A stretch of 64,000 nucleotides of DNA from Bacteroidales bacterium (GTDB lineage Bacteria > Bacteroidota > Bacteroidia > Bacteroidales > G3-4614). Location of the stretch: assembly GCA_015061035.1 (NCBI GenBank), contig SUXK01000001.1, forward strand, positions 62,001 to 126,000, read 5' to 3'. The notes beneath the pieces are model-generated. The model saw only the letters and a program-made list of their open reading frames with translations. It was not told the origin of the DNA and ran no database searches. Both the position numbers and the translations under genes were made by a program. Numbering within the stretch: position 1 is the stretch's first letter; each line of letters begins with the position of its first letter. Below are positions 46,331-54,902 of the stretch, piece by piece.

Positions 46331-48694
46331 ATGATAGCAAGAAAATTATTATTATCAGCATTTGCTTTACTTACCCTTGTATTTGTGGGTTGTAAAGATG
46401 ATGAACCAGAATTTGTTGCGCTTAACGTTGAGACTAAAGATATCGTAGAGGGTGAAGAGTATCAATTCTACGTAGAATCTTATCAAGGAACAATAGAGTG
46501 GAGCATTGATTCTGAGGAAGTGGCTACTATCGACCAAACTGGTAAGGTTAAAGGTGTGAAAGCAGGAACCACTAATGTACGTGCATTACTTTCTAATGGA
46601 ACTAAGTTAATGGCAGTTCTTACTGTAAATGGAAGAGCTATGGATACAGACTCAATCTCAGTATCAATTGAGACTTTAAATCTTGCTCCTAATGCGGTAA
46701 GTAAGTTTTCAGTTGATATAACAAAGAAAGAGTATTTAGATCAAGAATTATATCCATTACGCTTGGCTTTAACTGAAGTTAAAACTGCTGCTGAGGCTGA
46801 AGGTGAAATTCCAAATCCAGCAACAATAGAGGGAATTTTCCGTCCAGATAGCACAGGATACGATATAATATTCACTGCAGGTGCTAAAAAAGCAGAGTAC
46901 CTATGTTTGGTTGCTGTTGGAGAATTTGAGCAAGAGATACCCGTTATAGTAGATTATGGTGTATATCTATCTCACAATCTAATTATGCCTGACAACCTAA
47001 ATGAGGGTATAGGATTGTTGACATACAAAACTATCAATTTAGGAGAGACATTGAATTACTCTTTCTTCTGTTATTTAGACGGTGCTTCAGATGAGCAAAA
47101 AACAGCAGTTAAGAAGATTCTTCAAAACAAAGAGAATTATGTGGCTGATGGATTGACTCTTGAAATAGGAGACGTAACAATTGATGACAGCGATGATGTT
47201 TGGGTTGTTTCGCTTCCATTAACATCAACTGCAAAAGTTTATGAGCAAGGACTTGTTGCTTTAACAATTGAGGACAAAACATTGCAACTTAACCTAACAT
47301 GTGATGACGGTAAGAAATTTAGCGAACTTTACATCTCATTCAACCAAATTAATACATACTCTGAGGATGTAAAATTAGGAAGCCGCGAATTAAACAACAG
47401 TTACCTAAAATATGTAGGTGGTAATGTTGATGAAAATGCAGAGCCAGAAAGATTCAAAATCATTGTATGGTACACAATGAGTCCTGATGATCGTGGAGAT
47501 TATATCAATTGGAACTTATCGTTACCACAAGGTGCAAGTGCTCCTGTGAAATATCTTGGAATGCAAAAAATCAATACTCAACAATTTGAGTTTGAGTTTG
47601 AGGTACAAGCAGCAGGACAAGCAAATATTGGATTTACAATTGAGAACCCCAAAGCAGATGATCCTTCATTGTCAGAAGAGGACAAAGCATTGTACGAGAC
47701 ATACCGTATTCAAACAGCAACTGCTCTTGTTAATGTGATTGACCGCAATACTGTTGAGGTAGAGACTGTTGATTTCATGGATAATCCAGACGTGCTTAAT
47801 GCTGAGGTTATTACAGGAACAGTACAAGAGACAACATCAGGATCAGTTCCTCTATATACTTACATTACTCCTGAGGAGTCAGCAGGTCCATGGCCAGCAA
47901 TATTCTCTTTAGAGTGTACCGAGGGAGCAGAGGCAACTGTTAAACAATCAGGAATTGATGAAGCAACAGGTAACGAAATTACTCCAGAGGTATCAATTAC
48001 TCACGCAGGTACGATTGTTGTTACTGCAACATCAAAAGATAAAACAGCAACATTGACTATCGATGCGAAGTTTAAAATTGATCAAACTTCTCAAGGAGAA
48101 AAACTTCAATTACAAACTACTAAAAACGAGTATACTCCCGGCGAAACAGATAAAGTTAAAGCAATGCTCCGTTCAACATACAAAGTATATGACAATGAAT
48201 ATACTTGGGTATCAAGCAATACTGAGGCTGTTGAGATAGATGCTGAAGGAAATATCATAGCAAAAGGTGATGGAACATCAACAATTACTGTTTCAATAAC
48301 TGACGACTTTGGTTATACAGTTACAGCAACAAAAGAGGTTTCTGTACGTTCTGTCTCAGCTGATGCTAACTTCAATGATGCTCAATGGGATGGATATTAT
48401 GTAATTGACCTTGGTGAGGGAGGTAAATACTACATCGATACAGAGAAAGGTTCAAATGATCTATTCACAATAGAATTAGATAGAGAGTTGATCGTTGATG
48501 GAGTTTACACAGTAGGAACAGACTTCACAGGAACTATTATGTTCCCATCAAATGATGTATTTACTATCGATGGAGGTACAATAACAATCTCTGGTGGTGG
48601 TGATGAGTGGACATTTAATCTAAATGTATCAAATGCTACTGCATCAGGAACAGTAGTTGGAACAAAAACATATATGTTAATTCTTGAAGAGTAA
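46331..48694 (+). CDS. Surface lipoprotein with Ig-like (BIG2) domains
   Basis: 787 residues. Lipobox VFVGC with Cys21 followed by KDDEPE; the Lys then acidic run after the Cys fits the lipoprotein export signal described in Bacteroidetes, so surface exposure is likely. A BIG2-type domain near 30-105 contains ATIDQTGKVKGVKAGTTNV. The middle is beta-rich and unrecognised. A second Ig-like domain near 595-680 contains AVEIDAEGNIIAKGDGTSTI. A C-terminal beta domain (about 680-787) ends FNLNVSNATASGTVVGTK. In SusCD operons the third gene usually encodes an accessory substrate-binding lipoprotein (SusE/F role), which I infer here. Confidence 0.75.
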   Translation: MIARKLLLSAFALLTLVFVGCKDDEPEFVALNVETKDIVEGEEYQFYVESYQGTIEWSIDSEEVATIDQTGKVKGVKAGTTNVRALLSNGTKLMAVLTVNGRAMDTDSISVSIETLNLAPNAVSKFSVDITKKEYLDQELYPLRLALTEVKTAAEAEGEIPNPATIEGIFRPDSTGYDIIFTAGAKKAEYLCLVAVGEFEQEIPVIVDYGVYLSHNLIMPDNLNEGIGLLTYKTINLGETLNYSFFCYLDGASDEQKTAVKKILQNKENYVADGLTLEIGDVTIDDSDDVWVVSLPLTSTAKVYEQGLVALTIEDKTLQLNLTCDDGKKFSELYISFNQINTYSEDVKLGSRELNNSYLKYVGGNVDENAEPERFKIIVWYTMSPDDRGDYINWNLSLPQGASAPVKYLGMQKINTQQFEFEFEVQAAGQANIGFTIENPKADDPSLSEEDKALYETYRIQTATALVNVIDRNTVEVETVDFMDNPDVLNAEVITGTVQETTSGSVPLYTYITPEESAGPWPAIFSLECTEGAEATVKQSGIDEATGNEITPEVSITHAGTIVVTATSKDKTATLTIDAKFKIDQTSQGEKLQLQTTKNEYTPGETDKVKAMLRSTYKVYDNEYTWVSSNTEAVEIDAEGNIIAKGDGTSTITVSITDDFGYTVTATKEVSVRSVSADANFNDAQWDGYYVIDLGEGGKYYIDTEKGSNDLFTIELDRELIVDGVYTVGTDFTGTIMFPSNDVFTIDGGTITISGGGDEWTFNLNVSNATASGTVVGTKTYMLILEE

Positions 48695-48714
48695 TACCAA
48701 CTAAATAAATTAAG

Positions 48715-48748
48715 AAAGAGAGTTGCAAGTGCAACTCTCTTTTTTTTG
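48715..48748 (+). terminator. Rho-independent terminator of the SusCD operon
   Basis: AAAGAGAGTTGCA pairs with TGCAACTCTCTTT across a minimal loop, followed by a run of T. Closes the three-gene operon. Confidence 0.88.
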
Positions 48749-48878
48749 TTATTAATTAATAGATCAAAGGAATTATCTAAAAATAACTCTCTCTTTGTTG
48801 TGTTTCAAAACTAATAAAATAGGCAGTTGTGTATAAGAAAATATCCTATGTTTTGCGGAGTTAATAGACAGGAGTTAT

Positions 48879-49403
48879 TTACAAGATTTTTTGGAAGATA
48901 TATACGTCTTTGTATCCACTGCTTGCTTTAGTCCAACTCTTAAGGGTTCCACACTTTTCAAAGTCACTCTTTTCAAAAAGATTTAAACAAGCACTATTAT
49001 TGGCAGATATATGAACATAGAGTTGATTCAATAGAAGAGTTGATTTTGCATAGTAGCACAATAGGTCAAGAGCCTCTTTGGCATAACCTTTGCCTCGATG
49101 ATTGTTGTCAATTAAAAGCCCTACCGCTGCTCTGCTGTTAATTGAATCAATGTCAAAAATATCGGCAGTGCCAATAACCTCTTTGCTATCTTTTAAACAG
49201 ATCATAAGTCTGATTTGCCCAATTTCAAAAACACTCTCGCTTAAACTTCGCTCAATAAACCTCTTAATGGCAAATTTTGAATAGGGGGCAAGAGTGTTGC
49301 TCTCTTCCCATACATCAACACAATTCTCCCATTTGTATAGAAAATCTAAATCTTCAGGTTCAATAGCCCTTAAATATATATTTTCGGAATTTAAAATATT
49401 CAT
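48879..49403 (-). CDS. GNAT-family N-acetyltransferase
   Basis: 174 residues. RimJ/RimL-SpeG-like fold: N-terminal IYLRAIEPEDLDFLYKWEN near 9-27, acetyl-CoA binding loop GLLIDNNHRGKGYAKEALDLL near 95-115 (the R-G-K-G-Y-A core), and VHISANNSACLNLFEKSDFEK near 132-152. The acceptor (protein N-terminus, polyamine or antibiotic) is not predictable. It starts two bases after the recR stop, so it is the second gene of a recR operon. Confidence 0.88.
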   Translation of the reverse strand: MNILNSENIYLRAIEPEDLDFLYKWENCVDVWEESNTLAPYSKFAIKRFIERSLSESVFEIGQIRLMICLKDSKEVIGTADIFDIDSINSRAAVGLLIDNNHRGKGYAKEALDLLCYYAKSTLLLNQLYVHISANNSACLNLFEKSDFEKCGTLKSWTKASSGYKDVYIFQKIL

Positions 49404-49405
49404 AT

Positions 49406-50029
49406 CTACAACTTAAATGATTCTGTAAAAAGAGTTCTGTTCAAGATTGATCGGCCCAAGGTAACCTCATCGGTGTATTCAAGTTCATCGCCAATTGAGA
49501 CTCCACGTGCAAGAATTGAAATTTTAACATCTGTCCCTGCTAATTTCCTGAATATATAGAAGTTTGTAGTATCTCCCTCCATAGTGGTGCTGAGAGCAAG
49601 GATAACTTCCTTTATATCTTCGTTTTTAACTCTTTCAACAAGCGATTCAATTTCAATATCATTAGGCGAGATACCATCAATGGGCGAAATAATACCACCC
49701 AATACATGGTATAGTCCGTTAAATTGGTTTGTGTTCTCTATTGAGATAACATCTTTAATATTTTCTACAACACAAACTGTTGATTTGTCGCGTTTTGAAT
49801 CGGCACATATATCGCAAACGTCACTATTTGAAATGTTGTGACAAACCTTGCAATATTTAATCTCCTTACGTAATTTGATAATTGCCTCGCCTAAAGCAAC
49901 AGCAACTCCCTCGTCTTGACGAAGCAGATGCAATACCAACCTTAAGGCACTCTTTTTACCAATACCGGGTAATTTTGAAATTTCATTAATAGCACTATCC
50001 AATAAAGGAGAAGAAAAAGCGTTATTCAT
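49406..50029 (-). CDS. recR: Recombination protein RecR
   Basis: 207 residues. Works with RecF and RecO to load RecA on gapped DNA. Helix-hairpin-helix segment [20 protein letters not shown] near 17-36; C4 zinc finger Cys60, Cys63, Cys72, Cys75; Toprim domain beginning [14 protein letters not shown] near 85-98; and C-terminal [20 protein letters not shown]. All family landmarks are intact. A minus-strand -7 element lies 26 bases upstream. Divergent from engB. Confidence 0.96.
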   Translation of the reverse strand: MNNAFSSPLLDSAINEISKLPGIGKKSALRLVLHLLRQDEGVAVALGEAIIKLRKEIKYCKVCHNISNSDVCDICADSKRDKSTVCVVENIKDVISIENTNQFNGLYHVLGGIISPIDGISPNDIEIESLVERVKNEDIKEVILALSTTMEGDTTNFYIFRKLAGTDVKISILARGVSIGDELEYTDEVTLGRSILNRTLFTESFKL

Positions 50030-50054
50030 TTAAATAAAAATAGAAAATTTGCAC

Positions 50055-50062
50055 CAAAAGTA
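50055..50062 (-). promoter_or_regulatory. Candidate -7 element of recR
   Basis: Minus-strand TACTTTTG, full TAnnTTTG match, 26 bases before the recR ATG. Confidence 0.5.
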
Positions 50063-50095
50063 GCAAAAAAAAATCGTATCTAAATAAAGATTTTA

Positions 50096-50103
50096 TATAT
50101 TTG
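50096..50103 (+). promoter_or_regulatory. Candidate -7 element of the engB operon
   Basis: TATATTTG, 20 bases before the engB ATG. With the element at 50055 it forms a compact divergent promoter region. Confidence 0.5.
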
Positions 50104-50123
50104 TAAGATGAAAAAGTAGAGAT

Positions 50124-50738
50124 ATGCAAGAAGAGGTAAAAAGCGCAAAATTCGTAATAAGTAATACTGACGTAAAAAAGTGTCCAACTGATGGCTTCCC
50201 TGAGTATGCTTTCATAGGACGTTCAAATGTTGGTAAATCATCGTTGATTAATACTCTTACGCAAGTAAACGGATTAGCAAAAACCTCCTCAACTCCGGGC
50301 AAAACATTATGTATAAATCATTTTTTGGTAAATGAAGAGTGGTATATAGTTGACTTGCCGGGTTATGGATATGCAAAGTGCAGTAAAGATGCACGAGAGA
50401 AAATAAGAAAAATAATAGAGGGGTATATATTAAACCGCCAAGCAATGACTCTGCTATTTGTTCTGGTGGATTCGCGACATAGCCCTCAAAAGATTGATAC
50501 CGAGTTTATGGCATGGTTAGGTGAGAATGGAGTGCCATTCTCAATAATATTTACAAAAGCGGATAAATTAGGTAAAACAAAATTAGATGCAAATATAAAC
50601 AGTTATAGACGAAAGTTGTTAGAAGAGTGGGAAGAATTGCCCCCTATGTTTGTAACATCTTCTGAGAATAAAACGGGACGTGCAGAACTTTTAAAGTACA
50701 TATTTGATATAAATAAAAGTATAAAAACTGAGAAATAA
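50124..50738 (+). CDS. engB: Ribosome biogenesis GTPase EngB/YsxC (YihA)
   Basis: 204 residues. Small TRAFAC GTPase needed for large-subunit assembly. G1 motif GRSNVGKSS at 32-40, the G2 threonine in [10 protein letters not shown]3 DLPGYG near 78-83, G4 TKAD near 147-150, and a G5-like VTSSENKTG near 178-186. Size and motif order match the family. First gene of a run that continues with the deaminase, DUF4494 and PLPBP genes. Confidence 0.95.
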   Translation: MQEEVKSAKFVISNTDVKKCPTDGFPEYAFIGRSNVGKSSLINTLTQVNGLAKTSSTPGKTLCINHFLVNEEWYIVDLPGYGYAKCSKDAREKIRKIIEGYILNRQAMTLLFVLVDSRHSPQKIDTEFMAWLGENGVPFSIIFTKADKLGKTKLDANINSYRRKLLEEWEELPPMFVTSSENKTGRAELLKYIFDINKSIKTEK

Positions 50739-50757
50739 TAAAGTGGAGAGGATAAAA

Positions 50758-51222
50758 ATGAGTACCAAGAGTGATACTGAATTTATGAGGGAGGCAATAG
50801 CCATATCTTTAAAATGTATAAAAATTGGAGAGGCACCATTTGGAGCAGTGATAGTTAAAGATAATAAGATAGTGGCACGAGGAGCAGATAGAGTTGCACG
50901 AAAAATTGACCCAACAGCACATGCTGAAATTATTGCAATTCGCCAAGCAGCATCGCGACTCAAAACATACGATCTTTCAGGTTGTAAAATATACACCTCA
51001 ACCATTCCCTGCAAAATGTGCATGGAGGCAATTAAGGCAGCAAATATTGATGAAGTATATTACGCATGTACCGAAGAAGATATTTCTACAACTGCCGTAA
51101 TGTCGCGATACCAACACACTGCAACCATAAAGATGAAGATGGTGTCAGATATAAAAACAACGAACATATTACGACAAGAGGGTGTTGAATGTGTTAATGT
51201 ATTAGAAAGATTGGAAGATTAG
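50758..51222 (+). CDS. Nucleoside/tRNA-adenosine deaminase-family enzyme
   Basis: 154 residues from the ATG at 50758; an upstream GTG at 50743 is in frame but overlaps the GGAGAGGA ribosome-binding sequence, so ATG is preferred. The zinc deaminase motifs are intact: HAEI with His55 and Glu57, and PCKMC with Cys85 and Cys88. The C-terminal part with CTEEDISTTAVMSRYQH resembles guanine deaminase-like and other nucleoside deaminases more than a typical TadA, so the substrate (guanine, cytosine or tRNA A34) is left open. 19 bases after engB. Confidence 0.82.
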   Translation: MSTKSDTEFMREAIAISLKCIKIGEAPFGAVIVKDNKIVARGADRVARKIDPTAHAEIIAIRQAASRLKTYDLSGCKIYTSTIPCKMCMEAIKAANIDEVYYACTEEDISTTAVMSRYQHTATIKMKMVSDIKTTNILRQEGVECVNVLERLED

Positions 51223-51247
51223 AAATCAGAATTAAATATATAAGGAT

Positions 51248-51694
51248 ATGAGCAATTGGTTTGAATGTAAAGTCAAATACGACAAGATGATGGAGAATGG
51301 TCTGCCAAAAAGTGTAAGCGAACCCTATTTGGTAGATGCACTATCGTTTACTGAGGCAGAGGCAAGAATAATAGAAGAGATGAAACCATATATATCAGGT
51401 GAATTTACCGTAGCAAATATAAAAAGAGTAAAATTAGCAGATATATTCTTTGATGAAACAGGAGATAAGTGGTATAAGGCAAAACTAAACTATATAACTC
51501 TTGACGAGAAGAGTGGAGTAGAAAAACGTACCGCAGCATTTATGTTAATACAAGCCCAAGACTTTGCAACAGCACTTACAACGCTTACAAACGAGATGGG
51601 AACAACAATGATAGACTACGAAGTGGCTTCAATAACAGAAACAGCCATTATGGATGTCTATCGATATGAAGTATCAACACCAGAAGCACAATAA
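51248..51694 (+). CDS. DUF4494 domain protein
   Basis: 148 residues, cytoplasmic, no signal peptide or membrane segment. Starts MSNWFECKVKYDKMMENG, with a central SFTEAEARIIEEMKPYISGEF and a second strand-rich half containing KWYKAKLNYITLDEKSG and AFMLIQAQDFATALTTL. This matches the DUF4494 family, small proteins known essentially from Bacteroidetes without an assigned role. The two halves look like a repeated alpha-beta unit. The gene lies 16 bases before the PLP homeostasis gene. Confidence 0.82.
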   Translation: MSNWFECKVKYDKMMENGLPKSVSEPYLVDALSFTEAEARIIEEMKPYISGEFTVANIKRVKLADIFFDETGDKWYKAKLNYITLDEKSGVEKRTAAFMLIQAQDFATALTTLTNEMGTTMIDYEVASITETAIMDVYRYEVSTPEAQ

Positions 51695-51710
51695 TAAAAA
51701 CTTTTCAGAG

Positions 51711-52382
51711 ATGGGAACAATCACTGAAAATATAAACCAATACAAGGCTTCGCTTCCGCAAGGAGTGAAGCTTTGTGCTGTTTCAAAGTTCCATCCCGAA
51801 GGCTCAATACAAGAGGCATACGATGCAGGACAACGAATTTTTGGCGAGAGCAGAGTTCAAGAGTTAATACCCAAACAACAAAATTTGCCATCGGATATTG
51901 AATGGCACTTTATAGGACATTTGCAAACAAACAAAGTAAAATACATAGTACCCTTTATATCGCTCATACATAGTGGCGATAGTGCTAAACTATTAAACGA
52001 GATTAATCGTTGTGCTAAAAAAGAGGGACGTGTGGTGGATGTTTTGTTGCAGATACATGTAGCCAAAGAAGAGAGTAAGAGCGGATTTTATCCTGCCGAG
52101 TTGCAAGAGTATATGGCAACGGGTCAGTGGCGTGAATTACACAACATTCACCTTTGCGGAGTTATGGGAATGGCAACCTACACCGATGACCAAGAACAGA
52201 TAGCCGTTGAGTTTAAGATAATACGAGGTGAGTTTGATAAAATCAAGCAACAATACTTCTCAGATGATGATAAATTCTCTTATTGCTCTATGGGTATGTC
52301 AGATGATTATCTATTGGCAATAGAGTGCGGGTCAAACATAATAAGAGTTGGAACCGATATATTTGGTGAAAGAAAATACTAA
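51711..52382 (+). CDS. PLP-binding homeostasis protein (YggS/PROSC family)
   Basis: 223 residues from the ATG at 51711. The longer frame from 51654 would overlap the DUF4494 gene by 41 bases and adds a non-conserved leader, so it is rejected. The PLP lysine is visible as LCAVSKFHPEG with Lys26. Other landmarks are FGESRVQELIPKQ near 47-59, WHFIGHLQTNKVKYI near 66-80, GVMGMATYTDD near 147-157, and SMGMSDDYLLAIECGSNIIRVG near the end (the phosphate-binding MGMSxD motif). The family buffers pyridoxal phosphate; it is not an enzyme in the usual sense. Confidence 0.93.
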   Translation: MGTITENINQYKASLPQGVKLCAVSKFHPEGSIQEAYDAGQRIFGESRVQELIPKQQNLPSDIEWHFIGHLQTNKVKYIVPFISLIHSGDSAKLLNEINRCAKKEGRVVDVLLQIHVAKEESKSGFYPAELQEYMATGQWRELHNIHLCGVMGMATYTDDQEQIAVEFKIIRGEFDKIKQQYFSDDDKFSYCSMGMSDDYLLAIECGSNIIRVGTDIFGERKY

Positions 52383-52394
52383 AAACTCTGTTTT

Positions 52395-52410
52395 TATGTT
52401 ATATAACATA
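52395..52410. promoter_or_regulatory. 16-base perfect palindrome upstream of the galactose operon
   Basis: TATGTTATATAACATA is its own reverse complement. It lies 34 bases upstream of the -7 element at 52444 and 13 bases after the previous stop codon. The position suits an operator or activator site, but the AT-rich setting means chance cannot be excluded. Confidence 0.4.
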
Positions 52411-52443
52411 TAATAGTATCGGTTAGCCGATGCAAAATAATGC

Positions 52444-52451
52444 TAATTTTG
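52444..52451 (+). promoter_or_regulatory. Candidate -7 element of the galactose operon
   Basis: TAATTTTG, a full match to TAnnTTTG, 41 bases before the galM ATG. Only a poor -33 match (TTAG at 52423), which fits a promoter needing an activator. Confidence 0.55.
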
Positions 52452-52492
52452 TACAATCACATATTGTGAACTTTTTAGAATAAAATGTAATT

Positions 52493-53563
52493 ATGACATT
52501 ATCAGGATTAAAACAAACCGATTTTGAATCAGAGATAGCAGGAAAGAAAACTGCTATGTATGTTCTAAAAAACAGTAAGGGAGCCGAGATTTGCGTAACA
52601 AACTATGGTGGAGCAGTTATGTCGATAATGATGCCCGATAAAGATGGTAAATACGCAAACGTCATACAAGGACACGACTCAATTGAGAAAGTAGTAAAAA
52701 GTCCCGAGCCATTCCTCAGTACATTGGTAGGCCGTTACGGAAATCGCATAGCAAAAGGTAAATTTACCCTTGATGGTAAAGAGTACACCCTTGCAATAAA
52801 CAACGGACCAAACTCTCTGCACGGCGGTCCAACAGGATTTCATGCAAGAGTATGGGATGCTGAACAAATTAACGAAAGTACCCTTAAATTAACATATACA
52901 TCGGCCGATGGTGAAGAGGGATTCCCCGGAGAACTTAAAGTAACAGTCGTATATTCGCTAAGCGAAGATAATGAGTTTATAATAGAGTATTCGGCAACAA
53001 CTGACAAAAAGACTATTGTAAACCTGACACATCACGCATTTTTCAGCCTGTCAGGAATACAAAAAGATACAGCATCGGTTGAAAACAATATTCTAACTTT
53101 GAATGCAAACTTTTATGTACCAGTAGATGAAACATCAATTCCATACGGACGTATTGATGCTGTTGAAGGAACTCCAATGGATTTCCGTACACCTCACGTT
53201 GTGGGCGAGCGTATTGATGCAGATTTTGAACAAACAAAGTTTGGTGTAGGATATGACCATTGCTGGGTATTGAATAAACGCGAAGTAGGCGAGTTGTCAT
53301 ACGCAGCAAAATGTGTTGAACCAGTAAGTGGTCGCACTTTAGAGGTTTATACAACAGAACCGGGAGTGCAAGTATATACTTCAAACTGGCATAATGGATT
53401 TGAGGGAGCCTTCGGAGCAACATTCCCAAAACGAAGTGCAATATGTTTTGAGGCACAGCACTTTCCCGATACCCCCAACAAACCACACTTCCCTTCATGT
53501 GTTTTAAATCCGGGTGAAGAGTATTACCAAAAAACAGTTTATAAGTTCGGAGTAGAAAAATAA
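52493..53563 (+). CDS. galM: Aldose 1-epimerase (galactose mutarotase)
   Basis: 356 residues. Interconverts alpha and beta anomers of galactose or glucose for the Leloir pathway. Features: VTNYGGAVMSIMMPDKDG near 36-53, VGRYGNRIAKGKFTLDG near 79-95, the catalytic His181 in NLTHHAFF, HCWVLN near 256-261, and the catalytic Glu320 in FEAQHFPD. No signal peptide was seen, so it acts in the cytoplasm. First gene of a three-gene operon with an MFS permease and galactokinase; this context supports galactose as substrate. Confidence 0.93.
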   Translation: MTLSGLKQTDFESEIAGKKTAMYVLKNSKGAEICVTNYGGAVMSIMMPDKDGKYANVIQGHDSIEKVVKSPEPFLSTLVGRYGNRIAKGKFTLDGKEYTLAINNGPNSLHGGPTGFHARVWDAEQINESTLKLTYTSADGEEGFPGELKVTVVYSLSEDNEFIIEYSATTDKKTIVNLTHHAFFSLSGIQKDTASVENNILTLNANFYVPVDETSIPYGRIDAVEGTPMDFRTPHVVGERIDADFEQTKFGVGYDHCWVLNKREVGELSYAAKCVEPVSGRTLEVYTTEPGVQVYTSNWHNGFEGAFGATFPKRSAICFEAQHFPDTPNKPHFPSCVLNPGEEYYQKTVYKFGVEK

Positions 53564-53590
53564 CTAACAATAAACTAAAATAAAACAATT

Positions 53591-54871
53591 ATGAGTCAAC
53601 AAAAAAAACAATGGGGAGCCATAATCGTAATGATTGCGCTCTTTGCGATGATTGCCTTTGTAACAAACCTATGTTCGCCAATGGCAAACATTATTAAAGC
53701 ACAAGGTGGAGTATCTGAAGTATTAGCACAAATCGGAAACTACGGAAACTTTGTAGCATATCTGATTATGGGAGTTCCAGCAGGAATGCTAATCTCAAAA
53801 TTTGGTTACAAAAAAACAGCCTTGATAGGTCTAATGGTCGGAATCATTGGTATTCTTGTGCAATGGTCAAGCAGTCTGTTAGATGTGGCAAACGGAATAG
53901 GTGTTGTATTTACTGTATATTTGATTGGAGCATTCATTACAGGATTCTGTATGTGTATCCTAAACTGTGTAGTAAACCCAATGTTGAACCTACTTGGTGG
54001 TGGAGGTAACTCTGGAAACCAATTGATTCAAACAGGAGGAGTATTCAACTCATTGGCAGCAGTTGCAGTATATATCATAATGGGAGCGTTAATTGGAGAG
54101 GTAACATCAGAAACAAAAATTGCTGATGCAACACCTGCATTAATGATTGCATTAGGTATCTTCGTAGTAGCATTCTTAACAATCTTGAAAACAAAAATTG
54201 AAGAGCCAGAGCAAGCACCAGTTGATATGTCATTGGTAAAAGGTGCGTTCAAATATCGTCACTTTGTATTGGGAATTTTAGGTATCTTCCTATATATGGG
54301 AATTGAGGTGGGAACACCAACTTATGTAAATATGTATCTTGTAAACACTCCTGAATTAGGAATCAATGCAGCAACAGCAGGATTGATAGTAGCGGTATAT
54401 TGGTTCTTGATGATGGTTGGACGTTTTGTTGGAGCATCAATAGGAAATAAAGTGTCAAGCCGTGCAATGATAACAACTGTATCAATTTTGACTTTGGTAT
54501 TAGTGCTATTCGGTATGTTTGCTCCAACAGATATTAAAGTACAAGTGCCAGGAATTGATTGGGGAACATTAACACTAATCTGGGCTAACGTGCCAGTTGG
54601 AATCTTTGCCTTCCTATTAGTTGGATTGTGTACATCGGTAATGTGGGGAGGAATCTTCAATATGGCAGTAGAGGGACTTGGAAAATATACTGCAGTAGCA
54701 TCTGGAATATTTATGACAATGGTATTCGGTTGTGCTGTAATGTTGGCAATCCAAGCACAAGTAGCAGAGATGACCGATTATATGACAAGTTTCTGGGTAG
54801 TAGTAGCATGTGCGGCATATCTATTGTTCTATGCACTAATCGGTTCAAAACCCTCACAAGTAAAAGAGTAA
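53591..54871 (+). CDS. MFS sugar permease, probable galactose/glucose transporter
   Basis: 426 residues with about twelve hydrophobic segments in two halves. It shows the inter-helix motif GMLISKFGYKKTALIG near 62-77 (the G-x-L-x-D/S-x-x-G-R/K-x-x type loop), and GRFVGASIGNKVSSR near 277-291 in the second half. The pattern, with the preceding LAQIGNYGNFVAYLIMGVPA, fits the FucP/GluP-like sugar:proton symporters. The position between galM and galK makes galactose the best guess. Inner membrane; translated 27 bases after galM and 31 before galK. Confidence 0.85.
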   Translation: MSQQKKQWGAIIVMIALFAMIAFVTNLCSPMANIIKAQGGVSEVLAQIGNYGNFVAYLIMGVPAGMLISKFGYKKTALIGLMVGIIGILVQWSSSLLDVANGIGVVFTVYLIGAFITGFCMCILNCVVNPMLNLLGGGGNSGNQLIQTGGVFNSLAAVAVYIIMGALIGEVTSETKIADATPALMIALGIFVVAFLTILKTKIEEPEQAPVDMSLVKGAFKYRHFVLGILGIFLYMGIEVGTPTYVNMYLVNTPELGINAATAGLIVAVYWFLMMVGRFVGASIGNKVSSRAMITTVSILTLVLVLFGMFAPTDIKVQVPGIDWGTLTLIWANVPVGIFAFLLVGLCTSVMWGGIFNMAVEGLGKYTAVASGIFMTMVFGCAVMLAIQAQVAEMTDYMTSFWVVVACAAYLLFYALIGSKPSQVKE

Positions 54872-54902
54872 TATATTAATTCATCATATAAACTAACTAA
54901 TT

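Noticed and set aside
50743-50757. GTG start for the deaminase
   Set aside because: The GTG lies within the GGAGAGGA ribosome-binding region that serves the ATG at 50758.
51654-51710. Earlier ATG for the PLP homeostasis protein
   Set aside because: It would overlap the DUF4494 coding sequence, and the added residues are not part of the family; the ATG at 51711 gives the expected N-terminus.
54628-54879. 83-codon plus-strand frame at the end of the MFS gene
   Set aside because: It lies fully inside the permease coding sequence in another frame and resembles no known protein.
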